This document shows, piece after piece, positions 1 to 4,900 of a DNA stretch of 6,415 nucleotides (its first letter is position 1; each line of letters opens with the position of its first letter). The stretch comes from Thermoplasmata archaeon (GTDB taxonomy: Archaea; Thermoplasmatota; Thermoplasmata; Thermoplasmatales; Thermoplasmataceae), in the NCBI GenBank assembly GCA_021797955.1, contig JAJZYV010000113.1, positions 1 to 6,415 of the forward strand. The letters are read 5' to 3'. The translations under genes and the position numbers were made by a program. The notes beneath the pieces were generated by a model. That model saw only the letters and a list, made by a program, of their open reading frames with translations, was not told the DNA's origin and made no database searches.

Positions 1-4
1 CAGT

Positions 5-229
5 ATGGCAACTGAAACTATTGATATGTCAAACCCATCAAGAAAACTACCAGCAGATGAAAGCGTTGTTATTTTCATATGGATTCTCCTTATTTTACTA
101 TCATCCATCGCTTTAAACATAGTTGATACATTGCAACCAATTTATATAGTTTCCCCATATAGTTCTATATATATTTACATAAATTTTGGTTACTTCATCT
201 CCTTCGTTCAAACAATTGTAAATCTTTAA
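5..229 (+). CDS. Possible small two-helix membrane protein, unknown
   Basis: A 74-codon frame starts with ATG at the window edge and stops just before the next gene's promoter. The first 20 residues are polar. A strongly hydrophobic run follows at about residues 21-40 (VVIFIWILLILL...), then a second, less convincing hydrophobic and aromatic stretch at about 48-72, rich in Ile and Tyr. This could be a short membrane protein with two helices, or the surviving N-terminus of a longer transporter whose distal part has decayed. I recognise no family motif. The upstream promoter lies outside the window, so the start cannot be judged. The very AT-rich second half (around 140-190) has composition close to non-coding DNA, which lowers confidence. 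It lies 22 bases before the phosphodiesterase start, on the same strand. Confidence 0.35.
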   Translation: MATETIDMSNPSRKLPADESVVIFIWILLILLSSIALNIVDTLQPIYIVSPYSSIYIYINFGYFISFVQTIVNL

Positions 230-239
230 GAATATATAT
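223..239 (+). promoter_or_regulatory. TATA-like promoter region for the phosphodiesterase gene
   Basis: Two overlapping archaeal TATA candidates are visible: tctttaag at 223-230 and aatatatat at 231-239. The first is centred about 25 bases before the ATG at 252, and the second about 26 bases before the ATG at 261. Either would fit a leaderless transcript, so the promoter does not by itself decide between the two starts. No Shine-Dalgarno precedes either codon. Confidence 0.5.
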
Positions 240-251
240 GCAATTTTGAAA

Positions 252-947
252 ATGAAAGAAATGTTTGTTATTGCACATAGGGGGGGCGGTGATCTTTTTC
301 CAGAGAATACACTGAAGGCATTTTTAGGAGCAGAGAAGCTTGGATGTAATGCAGTTGAATGCGATGTTCACCTAAGTCTGGATGGAAGTTTGATTGTCAA
401 TCATGATGCTGATCTAAATCGAGTTGCCGGGTTAAATAAAAAGATATCAGATATGAAGCTTCAAGATATATTGGCCATAAAACTAAAAAATGGGGAAAAA
501 ATACCCATTCTTGAAGATGTTTATAAGAGCATATCCATACCTGTGATCGTTGAACTCAAGGACGTAAACACTGTTAAGGCAATGATTAAGCTTTTTAATG
601 ATAAACCAGAGATCATAAAAAGGACAATCGTAATCTCATTCTATCACGAAATTCTCCTTGAAATAAAAAAACATATTCCATCTTTAGAAAGTGGTGCACT
701 CCTTGCAGGGTTTCCAGTCGATCCAGTTACAGTAGCAAGAAGTTGTAAAAGCAATACTCTTTCTCTATATTTTGAAGGGATCAACAGGAGTTATGTAGAC
801 TTATGCCACAAAGGAGGAATTAATGTAAGTGTGTGGACACCAAATAGTGAAGAGGAAATTATGAATTGCATCAATGCAGGAGTCGATTCCATAGGAACAG
901 ATCGACCTGATCTGGTAATGAAACTATTGAATGAAACCAGTGAATAG
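252..947 (+). CDS. Glycerophosphodiester phosphodiesterase (GDPD/UgpQ family)
   Basis: This is a soluble TIM-barrel phosphodiesterase that hydrolyses glycerophosphodiesters to glycerol phosphate plus an alcohol, in lipid headgroup turnover or salvage. Counting from ATG 252 (231 residues), the family signature is complete. HRGG at 9-12 supplies the first catalytic His and Arg, and PENT at 17-20 follows. ECD at 36-38 gives the metal-binding Glu and Asp, and NHD at 50-52 the second catalytic His. VELK at 100-103 carries the third acidic ligand, and the C-terminal GTDRPD is the usual barrel closure. No signal peptide is seen, so it is probably cytoplasmic. The length fits the short, single-domain form. 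A TTG at 246 and an ATG at 261 are alternative starts; 252 and 261 both fit a leaderless transcript. Stereochemistry for archaeal sn-glycerol-1-phosphate lipids cannot be read from sequence. Confidence 0.93.
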   Translation: MKEMFVIAHRGGGDLFPENTLKAFLGAEKLGCNAVECDVHLSLDGSLIVNHDADLNRVAGLNKKISDMKLQDILAIKLKNGEKIPILEDVYKSISIPVIVELKDVNTVKAMIKLFNDKPEIIKRTIVISFYHEILLEIKKHIPSLESGALLAGFPVDPVTVARSCKSNTLSLYFEGINRSYVDLCHKGGINVSVWTPNSEEEIMNCINAGVDSIGTDRPDLVMKLLNETSE

Positions 948-1021
948 GAAATTTACTTGAGTTTCATAAAGTTAGCTAAAGTAATGCAAGAAGTGGATCA
1001 GTAACCCTATTGTTTAAATCG

Positions 1022-1050
1022 GTATATATTCAGGCGAGAATACAATATTA
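1022..1050 (+). promoter_or_regulatory. TATA-like elements upstream of the alpha/beta hydrolase gene
   Basis: The 134-base gap between the phosphodiesterase and hydrolase genes holds two TATA-like runs, gtatatatt at about 1022-1030 and tacaatatta at 1041-1050. The first predicts a transcript with roughly a 30-base leader and the second a leader of about 10 bases, so this gene is probably transcribed on its own rather than read through from upstream. The start-proximal aggatgg (1071-1077) is at best a weak ribosome-binding site. Confidence 0.4.
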
Positions 1051-1081
1051 CAAACTTGAGAAAAAGGTTCAGGATGGATAA

Positions 1082-1960
1082 ATGACAAATAAAGACGAAG
1101 ATGATGATTATTCATATGTGAGAAACGATAACAAAGTAATACGGTATAAGAAGAGAGGTAAAGGTGACCGAAATCTGATTTTTATTCATGGCCTAGGTGC
1201 CTTTATAGAGGTGTGGAATCCACTCATGGAATTACTCGACGAAAAAAAATACAGGTTGTTTGCCATAGATCTTCCCGGACACGGAAAGACCAAATTTGAT
1301 ATGGAGGAGATGAAGGATTTCTATTCAGAAAATGGTCCTTTCATTAAAGCCATTGACTTATTAATTGAGCAAGAAAATATATCAAACCCCATTCTTGTTG
1401 GAAATTCCATGGGCGGTGGAATTTCAATGCTCTATTCAATATTCAGAAACAAAAAAATCTCAGGATGCGTTCTTATTGATCCTTTTGGTGGGAATAACAC
1501 TATTGGGATGATGTATAGATTAATGTCAGCCTGGCCAATTAATTGGTATTATAAGAAGCAGAAACCTACAATGGAAACCATTGCAGTAGGGTGGAAAAAT
1601 TCTTTTAGCGCAACCAAACCGCCTGAATGGTTAATTCAAAAGTCCTATGAATATTACGGGAACAGGGACAACTGGGAATCATATTTTAACCTTGTAAAAT
1701 ACGCAGTGAACATTTTTGGTTTGAGAAAGAAAAATCTTAATGAAATTCGGGAACAATTTTCAAAATCTCTAATTCCAAAAATTATTATTTGGGGGGAAAA
1801 GGATAAAGTTCTAAATATGTCGGAAGGCCAGAGATATTTTAGCGGCGTTAAGAACGCAAGCTTCATTGTAATAAAAGATGCGGGTCATGTTCCAATGCTT
1901 GAATTTCCTCAAATTGTTGCTGACAAGATTGATCAATTCGTTGATTCACTGAACTATTGA
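1082..1960 (+). CDS. Alpha/beta-fold hydrolase
   Basis: This 292-residue protein has the full alpha/beta-hydrolase layout. FIHGLG at 34-39 forms the oxyanion-hole His-Gly turn, and IDLPGHG at 62-68 is the classic strand-turn. GNSMGG at 107-112 is the nucleophile elbow with Ser109. Asp241 lies in WGEKDKV and His269 in DAGHVPMLEFP, completing a Ser-Asp-His triad. Residues about 136-230 form a lid or cap rich in Trp, Tyr and Lys, which usually sets substrate choice. The first 12 residues are an unusual acidic patch (DEDDD) with no signal peptide, so the protein is likely cytoplasmic. Substrate is not predictable: esterase, C-C hydrolase and proline-iminopeptidase-like enzymes share this architecture. 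ATG 1082 is chosen because it opens the frame just before the first core strand. The neighbours give no pathway. Confidence 0.9.
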   Translation: MTNKDEDDDYSYVRNDNKVIRYKKRGKGDRNLIFIHGLGAFIEVWNPLMELLDEKKYRLFAIDLPGHGKTKFDMEEMKDFYSENGPFIKAIDLLIEQENISNPILVGNSMGGGISMLYSIFRNKKISGCVLIDPFGGNNTIGMMYRLMSAWPINWYYKKQKPTMETIAVGWKNSFSATKPPEWLIQKSYEYYGNRDNWESYFNLVKYAVNIFGLRKKNLNEIREQFSKSLIPKIIIWGEKDKVLNMSEGQRYFSGVKNASFIVIKDAGHVPMLEFPQIVADKIDQFVDSLNY

Positions 1961-2005
1961 ATATGATACATGGAATGAAGAATTTTTTAGATTAATACTT
2001 CAAAA

Positions 2006-2125
2006 TTGATAATATGGTCAGTTGAAATTAAAGAGATTCCTCCTCCAAAAAATGACTTTGCGAAAGATGAATTTACCCCGCAAAAACATTCAATGCATGA
2101 AGTGGAGAAGGATCTCAAAGCATAA
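2006..2125 (+). other. Short open frame in convergent spacer: micro-protein or remnant
   Basis: The frame is open from 1991 to a TAA at 2123-2125. A TTG at 2006 would give 39 residues, and the only in-frame ATG is near the end. The translation has a protein-like central part: VEIKEIPPPKNDF, then a charged Lys/Glu tail ending EKDLKA. It overlaps the end of the minus-strand gene by 11 bases. It could be a real very small protein, the tail of a decayed gene, or chance. I see no promoter or ribosome-binding site for it, and I recognise no family. Confidence 0.2.
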
Positions 2126-2597
2126 CATGACCAATAGCCTCCCTATAGATGAAAACGCTTAATTTCTCTAGATAATTAATTAGATAATCAGTTATTATGT
2201 CCTTGAACATTTCATCCTTTTTACAAATGGCAAGATGTACCACTGCCTTTTCCATGAATGCATGGGCACTGAGCAAACTTGCGGCTCTTTGGTCTCCTTT
2301 ACTCATTTTATCTTTCATATCAAGCCAGACTTCTTCTGCGTGGTTTAACTGCTTTCTCTGGTTGTCTGGTAATAACGAATCAGGGTCTGTAATATTCTGG
2401 TAAAGTGTATCTGCCATATCCAAAATTTCCCTTGTTGCTTGGAGTCTAACTCCTGAGGCAACAGCCATTCCAAGCGAGGCTATGGCAAGCTTCATTTCTG
2501 AGATATATAGAAAGTAATCATGAGATGCGTCTATTTCAGTATCTATGGCCTGACAATATCTCCTGCTCAAATCCTGAGTCTCGTTCTCTTCTCCCAC
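2115..2597 (-). CDS. Helical protein of unknown function
   Basis: I do not recognise this 160-residue protein. It looks wholly alpha-helical, with about five amphipathic helices near residues 9-33, 34-67, 79-99, 103-125 and 127-157. Breaks fall at DPDSLLPDN (71-79) and around KGD (100-102). There is no membrane segment, signal peptide or nucleotide-binding loop. Cys15 and Cys125, and His residues 26, 86, 112, 121 and 157, are scattered and make no obvious metal motif. A helical bundle that acts as an adaptor or binds a partner is the most that can be inferred. The start is GTG: an in-frame TGA sits three codons upstream and the next in-frame ATG lies at residue 35, inside a predicted helix. 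A cttaag box at 2620-2625 is centred about 25 bases before the GTG, fitting a leaderless transcript. It converges on the hydrolase gene. Confidence 0.75.
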   Translation of the reverse strand: MGEENETQDLSRRYCQAIDTEIDASHDYFLYISEMKLAIASLGMAVASGVRLQATREILDMADTLYQNITDPDSLLPDNQRKQLNHAEEVWLDMKDKMSKGDQRAASLLSAHAFMEKAVVHLAICKKDEMFKDIITDYLINYLEKLSVFIYREAIGHVML

Positions 2598-2605
2598 ACG
2601 CCTTC

Positions 2606-2625
2606 AATATACCTTAGAACTTAAG
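2606..2625 (-). promoter_or_regulatory. Promoter region of the minus-strand helical-protein gene
   Basis: On the minus strand, an A-rich stretch (acaaaaat) is followed by cttaag at 2625-2620. This resembles a BRE/TATA pair centred about 25 bases before the GTG at 2597. A stronger-looking tatatt (about 2610-2605) is only about 11 bases before the GTG and would start transcription inside the gene. The cttaag element therefore fits the GTG start better. Confidence 0.35.
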
Positions 2626-2662
2626 ATTTTTGTGTTTTCCATTGTTAAAACGGATAGATTAC

Positions 2663-2681
2663 ACAATTTTGATTGTAAAAA
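2663..2681 (-). terminator. Likely terminator after tRNA-Gln
   Basis: Reading the minus strand, the tRNA discriminator base is followed at once by five T residues (2681-2677). A small perfect hairpin comes next, with arms ACAAT and ATTGT and a 4-base loop (2676-2663). Archaeal termination depends chiefly on the U-run, so the T5 tract is the probable stop signal. The hairpin may be incidental. Confidence 0.45.
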
Positions 2682-2754
2682 TAGCCCTGGGCAGATTCGA
2701 ACTGCCGTCGACAGGTCCAGAGCCTGCAATGCTTGGCCACTACACCACAGGGCT
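2682..2754 (-). tRNA. tRNA-Gln (anticodon CUG)
   Basis: The 73-base minus-strand cloverleaf folds cleanly. The acceptor stem AGCCCTG pairs all seven bases with CAGGGCT, with discriminator A. The D arm has a 3-bp stem, GTG with CAT, including one G-T wobble. The anticodon stem GCAGG pairs with CCTGT around the 7-base loop CTCTGGA, giving anticodon CTG, which reads CAG (Gln). The T arm is GGCAG / TTCGAAT / CTGCC. The variable loop is four bases, there is no intron, and CCA is not encoded. This anticodon reads CAG, so a second tRNA-Gln (UUG) should exist elsewhere for CAA. In archaea this tRNA is normally mischarged with Glu and amidated by GatDE. Confidence 0.97.
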
Positions 2755-2776
2755 ATAGTTGATTACTCACAATCCA

Positions 2777-2786
2777 TACTTTATTG
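2777..2786 (-). promoter_or_regulatory. TATA-like box of the tRNA-Gln promoter
   Basis: On the minus strand, caataaagta is centred about 27 bases upstream of the tRNA 5' end (2754). This is the spacing expected for an archaeal TBP/TFB promoter driving a tRNA transcript that starts at or near the mature end. Confidence 0.45.
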
Positions 2787-2958
2787 GAATCATGCATGGA
2801 GAGAGTCGGTAATGAATACAATAATCTACTGTATCATTGTGCCTTTGCAATGCCCTCATCTCTTTCCAAGATAAAAAACCTTTTCAGCTTTAAAATAGCT
2901 TAAAACAATATTTAATGATAAGTCGCCTCAAAGCAATTAATAAAAAGAAATTAAATTA

Positions 2959-3366
2959 ATGAGAAATATATACCATGCTGTGAAGAACTTAAGCGGGCAC
3001 ATTTTTTTTGAAGAATCCTTTGACTGGAAATCCTTAGAAAAGGTATTCCCTCTAATATTTGATGAAATAGCAGAAAAGGGTAAGCAAACACAGGAAGAAC
3101 TCCAGCACGACCAGGTAAGATTAGAACTTAATATGCGCGAAATTAGACAGGGAAGAAAACCACTGGGTTACAATTCAGAAAATTCAAGGCTTAAGCTCAT
3201 ATTCCCAATTGGAAAAAAGGAAATGATAATTTTGAGAAACTACCCCGCTGAAGATATAGCAGAAATAACTGACAAAATTGCCAAGATACTTAAAACAAAG
3301 AAGATTAAATTTAAAAGTGACCTGGATAAGACAGTTCTTTCAGAAATTATTAAGAAAAGAAAATAA
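2959..3366 (+). CDS. Hypothetical small basic protein
   Basis: I do not recognise this 135-residue protein. It is soluble, with no signal peptide or membrane segment. Predicted elements in order are: an aromatic N-terminus (GHIFFEESFDW); a helix at about 23-41; a long charged helix at about 43-64 that could form a coiled coil; a loop with GRKPLGY; a beta hairpin at about 78-96 (LKLIFPIG then EMIILRNY); a helix at about 99-115; and a Lys-rich tail ending IIKKRK. The mix of an acidic front and a strongly basic tail would suit nucleic-acid or ribosome binding, but that is inference from charge only. There is no Shine-Dalgarno before ATG 2959, and the A/T-rich leader gives a less well-placed TATA box than its neighbours (candidate aatattta near 2907-2914). 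It lies 57 bases before the permease gene, on the same strand. Confidence 0.75.
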   Translation: MRNIYHAVKNLSGHIFFEESFDWKSLEKVFPLIFDEIAEKGKQTQEELQHDQVRLELNMREIRQGRKPLGYNSENSRLKLIFPIGKKEMIILRNYPAEDIAEITDKIAKILKTKKIKFKSDLDKTVLSEIIKKRK

Positions 3367-3395
3367 TATTTTACAATATCAATAGACTAAAAACC

Positions 3396-3403
3396 AATAA
3401 ATA
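3396..3403 (+). promoter_or_regulatory. TATA-like box of the permease/DUF1634 operon
   Basis: AATAAATA is centred about 25 bases before the ATG at 3424, the distance expected for a leaderless archaeal message. It lies just after the end of the preceding gene, so the permease can be transcribed independently of it. Confidence 0.5.
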
Positions 3404-3404
3404 A

Positions 3405-3415
3405 CATCCTGTAAT
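3405..3415. repeat. Copy 1 of an 11-base element shared with the flavoprotein promoter
   Basis: The sequence catcctgtaat lies between the TATA-like box and the permease start. Its exact reverse complement occurs at 4889-4899, between the TATA-like box and start of the flavoprotein gene. In this position a bound repressor would block polymerase recruitment. A second partial acatcc follows at 3417-3422. Confidence 0.4.
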
Positions 3416-3423
3416 GACATCCC

Positions 3424-4404
3424 ATGACTGAGGTGATGACCCTCCTGAAGTTCATAGAAATAGTTGCAGGAGGCATAATTGCAGGTATCATAGGTTCTGT
3501 TACCGGCCTGGGCGGGGGGTCAGTTCTGGTTCCAATACTTACTCTGTTCTATGGGGTACCTATTATTTTTGCAACAGGAGCAAGTTTGATTTCAACCATA
3601 GCAACATCTGCAGGTTCAGCCGGTACATATACGAAGAAGAAGATAGCTAATGTGAAGATAGGAGTGGGGCTTGAAGTTGCCACCACTCTTGGAGCTATCG
3701 TGGGTTCTCTTACGGTAACGGTTGTTTATAAGTATAGCCTTGAATGGGTTCTATACCTCCTTTTTGGTATTGTTATACTTACTTCCATAGTTCCCACTGT
3801 AAACAGAGGAAAATATGAGGGAACAAAGGTTGTAAAACCAGATTTCACAAGCAGAATATTTCAACTGCATGGAAAATATTATGATCAGAATCAGAAGAAG
3901 AGTGTAGAATACATAGGAATCAGATGGTGGCTTGGTGAAATAATTATGTTTTTTGCTGGTATGCTGTCAGGTCTGCTGGGTATAGGTAGTGGTGCACTAA
4001 AAGTTCTGGGAATGGATTGGGCAATGAACCTTCCGATGAAGGTAACTACCACGACGAGTAATTTCATGATTGGTATAACAGCTGCGACCAGCAGTTCTAT
4101 TTACTGGTATAATGGTTTTATTCAGTTTTATCTTGCTGCGGCAACAGCAATCGGCGTTTTAATAGGGGCCATAATAGGATCCAAGATACTTCTTAAGATA
4201 TCTAATAAGGATGTTAGATGGGTCTTTTTTGCCATACTCAGTTATCTTGGAGTGGAAATGGCTCTTGAAGGATTAAGAAAGGGGACATTCATAAGTTTGT
4301 CCGGGCTTGATAGATTCTATATTGCAATTGCTATATCTGGGATTTTGATCGTGTCCCTATATGTAATTTTCAGGATAGGTGAAAAAAATGGACAAAGACA
4401 ATGA
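3424..4404 (+). CDS. TauE/SafE-family membrane permease
   Basis: This 326-residue integral membrane protein belongs to the TauE/SafE family (COG0730), which moves sulfite, sulfonates, sulfoacetate or other small organic anions across the cytoplasmic membrane. The internal duplication is visible. GIIGSVTGLGGGSVLVP (21-37) opens the first half, and GMLSGLLGIGSGAL (179-192) opens the second. About eight hydrophobic helices are spread over 11-35, 44-66, 80-101, 107-123, 170-190, 208-225, 235-256 and 265-283, with another near 298-316. A hydrophilic central loop (about 125-165, Lys/Tyr/Gln-rich) separates the halves. The second repeat has a Gly-Ser-Gly where the first has Gly-Gly-Gly. ATG 3424 fits a leaderless message; an internal ATG at 3436 is also possible. 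The gene overlaps the DUF1634 gene by 17 bases. Substrate cannot be assigned from sequence. Confidence 0.9.
   Translation: MTEVMTLLKFIEIVAGGIIAGIIGSVTGLGGGSVLVPILTLFYGVPIIFATGASLISTIATSAGSAGTYTKKKIANVKIGVGLEVATTLGAIVGSLTVTVVYKYSLEWVLYLLFGIVILTSIVPTVNRGKYEGTKVVKPDFTSRIFQLHGKYYDQNQKKSVEYIGIRWWLGEIIMFFAGMLSGLLGIGSGALKVLGMDWAMNLPMKVTTTTSNFMIGITAATSSSIYWYNGFIQFYLAAATAIGVLIGAIIGSKILLKISNKDVRWVFFAILSYLGVEMALEGLRKGTFISLSGLDRFYIAIAISGILIVSLYVIFRIGEKNGQRQ
4377..4382 (+). promoter_or_regulatory. Shine-Dalgarno that fixes the DUF1634 start
   Basis: AGGTGA is complementary to the archaeal 16S 3' end and sits five bases before ATG 4388. It lies inside the end of the permease gene and selects 4388 over the upstream in-frame GTG at 4379. 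It is the clearest ribosome-binding site in the window, as expected for an internal operon gene among leaderless first genes. Confidence 0.7.
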
Positions 4405-4804
4405 AGATTTAACAAAAGTTATAAGTATTACATTAAGGGCGGCAGTAGTTGTAAGCATGTTCTTCATAGTGTCAGGGGTGGTTCTAATGATGATTAAGGG
4501 AGGTGGAGATGGATATACTCTTGCACAAATCAGCAGTTATAATACAACTTCTCCCACCACATTGAGATCAAATCTTGTTCCTCTTTCCAACATGCCTTCA
4601 GGAATCGTAAATCTTGATGGAATATATTTCATTTCTTTGGGTTTGTGGGTGCTAATTTTCACTCCTGTCATAGTATTGATTAGCGCAGTCATTGACTTTG
4701 TGGTAAGCAAGAATTATCTATATGTTCTGTTATCAGCAATCGTTCTAACTAATCTCACTGTGGCAATATTCTATATTGGGCCATACCTTCATTTGGCATC
4801 CTGA
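4388..4804 (+). CDS. DUF1634 family membrane protein
   Basis: This 138-residue membrane protein matches the DUF1634 pattern, a family with no known biochemical function that is often encoded next to TauE/SafE permeases in archaea. It has a short charged cytoplasmic N-terminus and then three helices: about 17-36, 79-106 and 110-131. The second contains the family-typical ISLGLWVLIFTPVIV segment, with Gly, Leu-Ile and Thr-Pro at the usual places. Between helices 1 and 2 lies an exposed loop (about 37-76) rich in Ser, Thr and Asn. Overlap with the permease gene and a well-placed Shine-Dalgarno indicate translational coupling, so equal production and a direct complex with the permease are plausible. 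Family assignment rests on recalled motif and context rather than a profile search. Confidence 0.82.
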   Translation: MDKDNEDLTKVISITLRAAVVVSMFFIVSGVVLMMIKGGGDGYTLAQISSYNTTSPTTLRSNLVPLSNMPSGIVNLDGIYFISLGLWVLIFTPVIVLISAVIDFVVSKNYLYVLLSAIVLTNLTVAIFYIGPYLHLAS

Positions 4805-4871
4805 AATTCTATTTTGGTATTCAAATGATAGAATGGGTTGCTTCCAACTATATTTCAAAATTACAAAAATG

Positions 4872-4880
4872 TTATAATAT
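4872..4880 (+). promoter_or_regulatory. TATA-like box of the flavoprotein gene
   Basis: TTATAATAT is centred about 25 bases before ATG 4901, with no Shine-Dalgarno in between. This is the best-formed TATA box in the window and supports a leaderless message starting at or next to 4901, separate from the permease/DUF1634 operon. Confidence 0.6.
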
Positions 4881-4888
4881 TTGCGAAA

Positions 4889-4899
4889 ATTACAGGATG
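4889..4899. repeat. Copy 2 (inverted) of the shared 11-base promoter element
   Basis: The sequence attacaggatg is the exact reverse complement of catcctgtaat at 3405-3415. It fills the space between the TATA-like box and the ATG at 4901, overlapping the expected transcription start region, where a bound protein would interfere with initiation. Confidence 0.4.
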
Positions 4900-4900
4900 A

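Noticed and set aside
945..1004. Open frame of 18 codons continuing after the TAG stop of the phosphodiesterase, suggesting readthrough or pyrrolysine
   Set aside because: The protein already ends at the family's usual C-terminus after GTDRPD, and 18 open codons are unexceptional by chance.
1070..1076. caggatg before the alpha/beta hydrolase as a third copy of the shared promoter element
   Set aside because: Only seven bases match, and the same seven bases also occur inside the hydrolase coding region near 1462, so it is not distinctive.
1654..1866. Minus-strand open frame inside the alpha/beta hydrolase
   Set aside because: It lies opposite the region before and including catalytic Asp241, and is explained by the plus-strand gene.
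2057..2084. Inverted repeat TTTGCG ... CGCAAA in the convergent spacer as a terminator hairpin
   Set aside because: The 6-base arms are separated by about 16 bases with no following T-run on the plus strand; too weak to call.
2197..2403. Plus-strand 68-codon frame opposite the helical protein
   Set aside because: The minus-strand frame is longer, has a promoter at the right distance and shows regular amphipathic helices; the plus frame looks like its shadow.
2632..2874. Plus-strand open frame of 80 codons covering the tRNA
   Set aside because: It is the antisense reading of tRNA-Gln and its promoter; the tRNA fold is complete and explains the sequence.
2756..2958. Possible small minus-strand gene or RNA between the tRNA and the 135-residue protein gene
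   Set aside because: Only a 29-codon frame without a recognisable motif is present; apart from promoter elements I see nothing supportable here.
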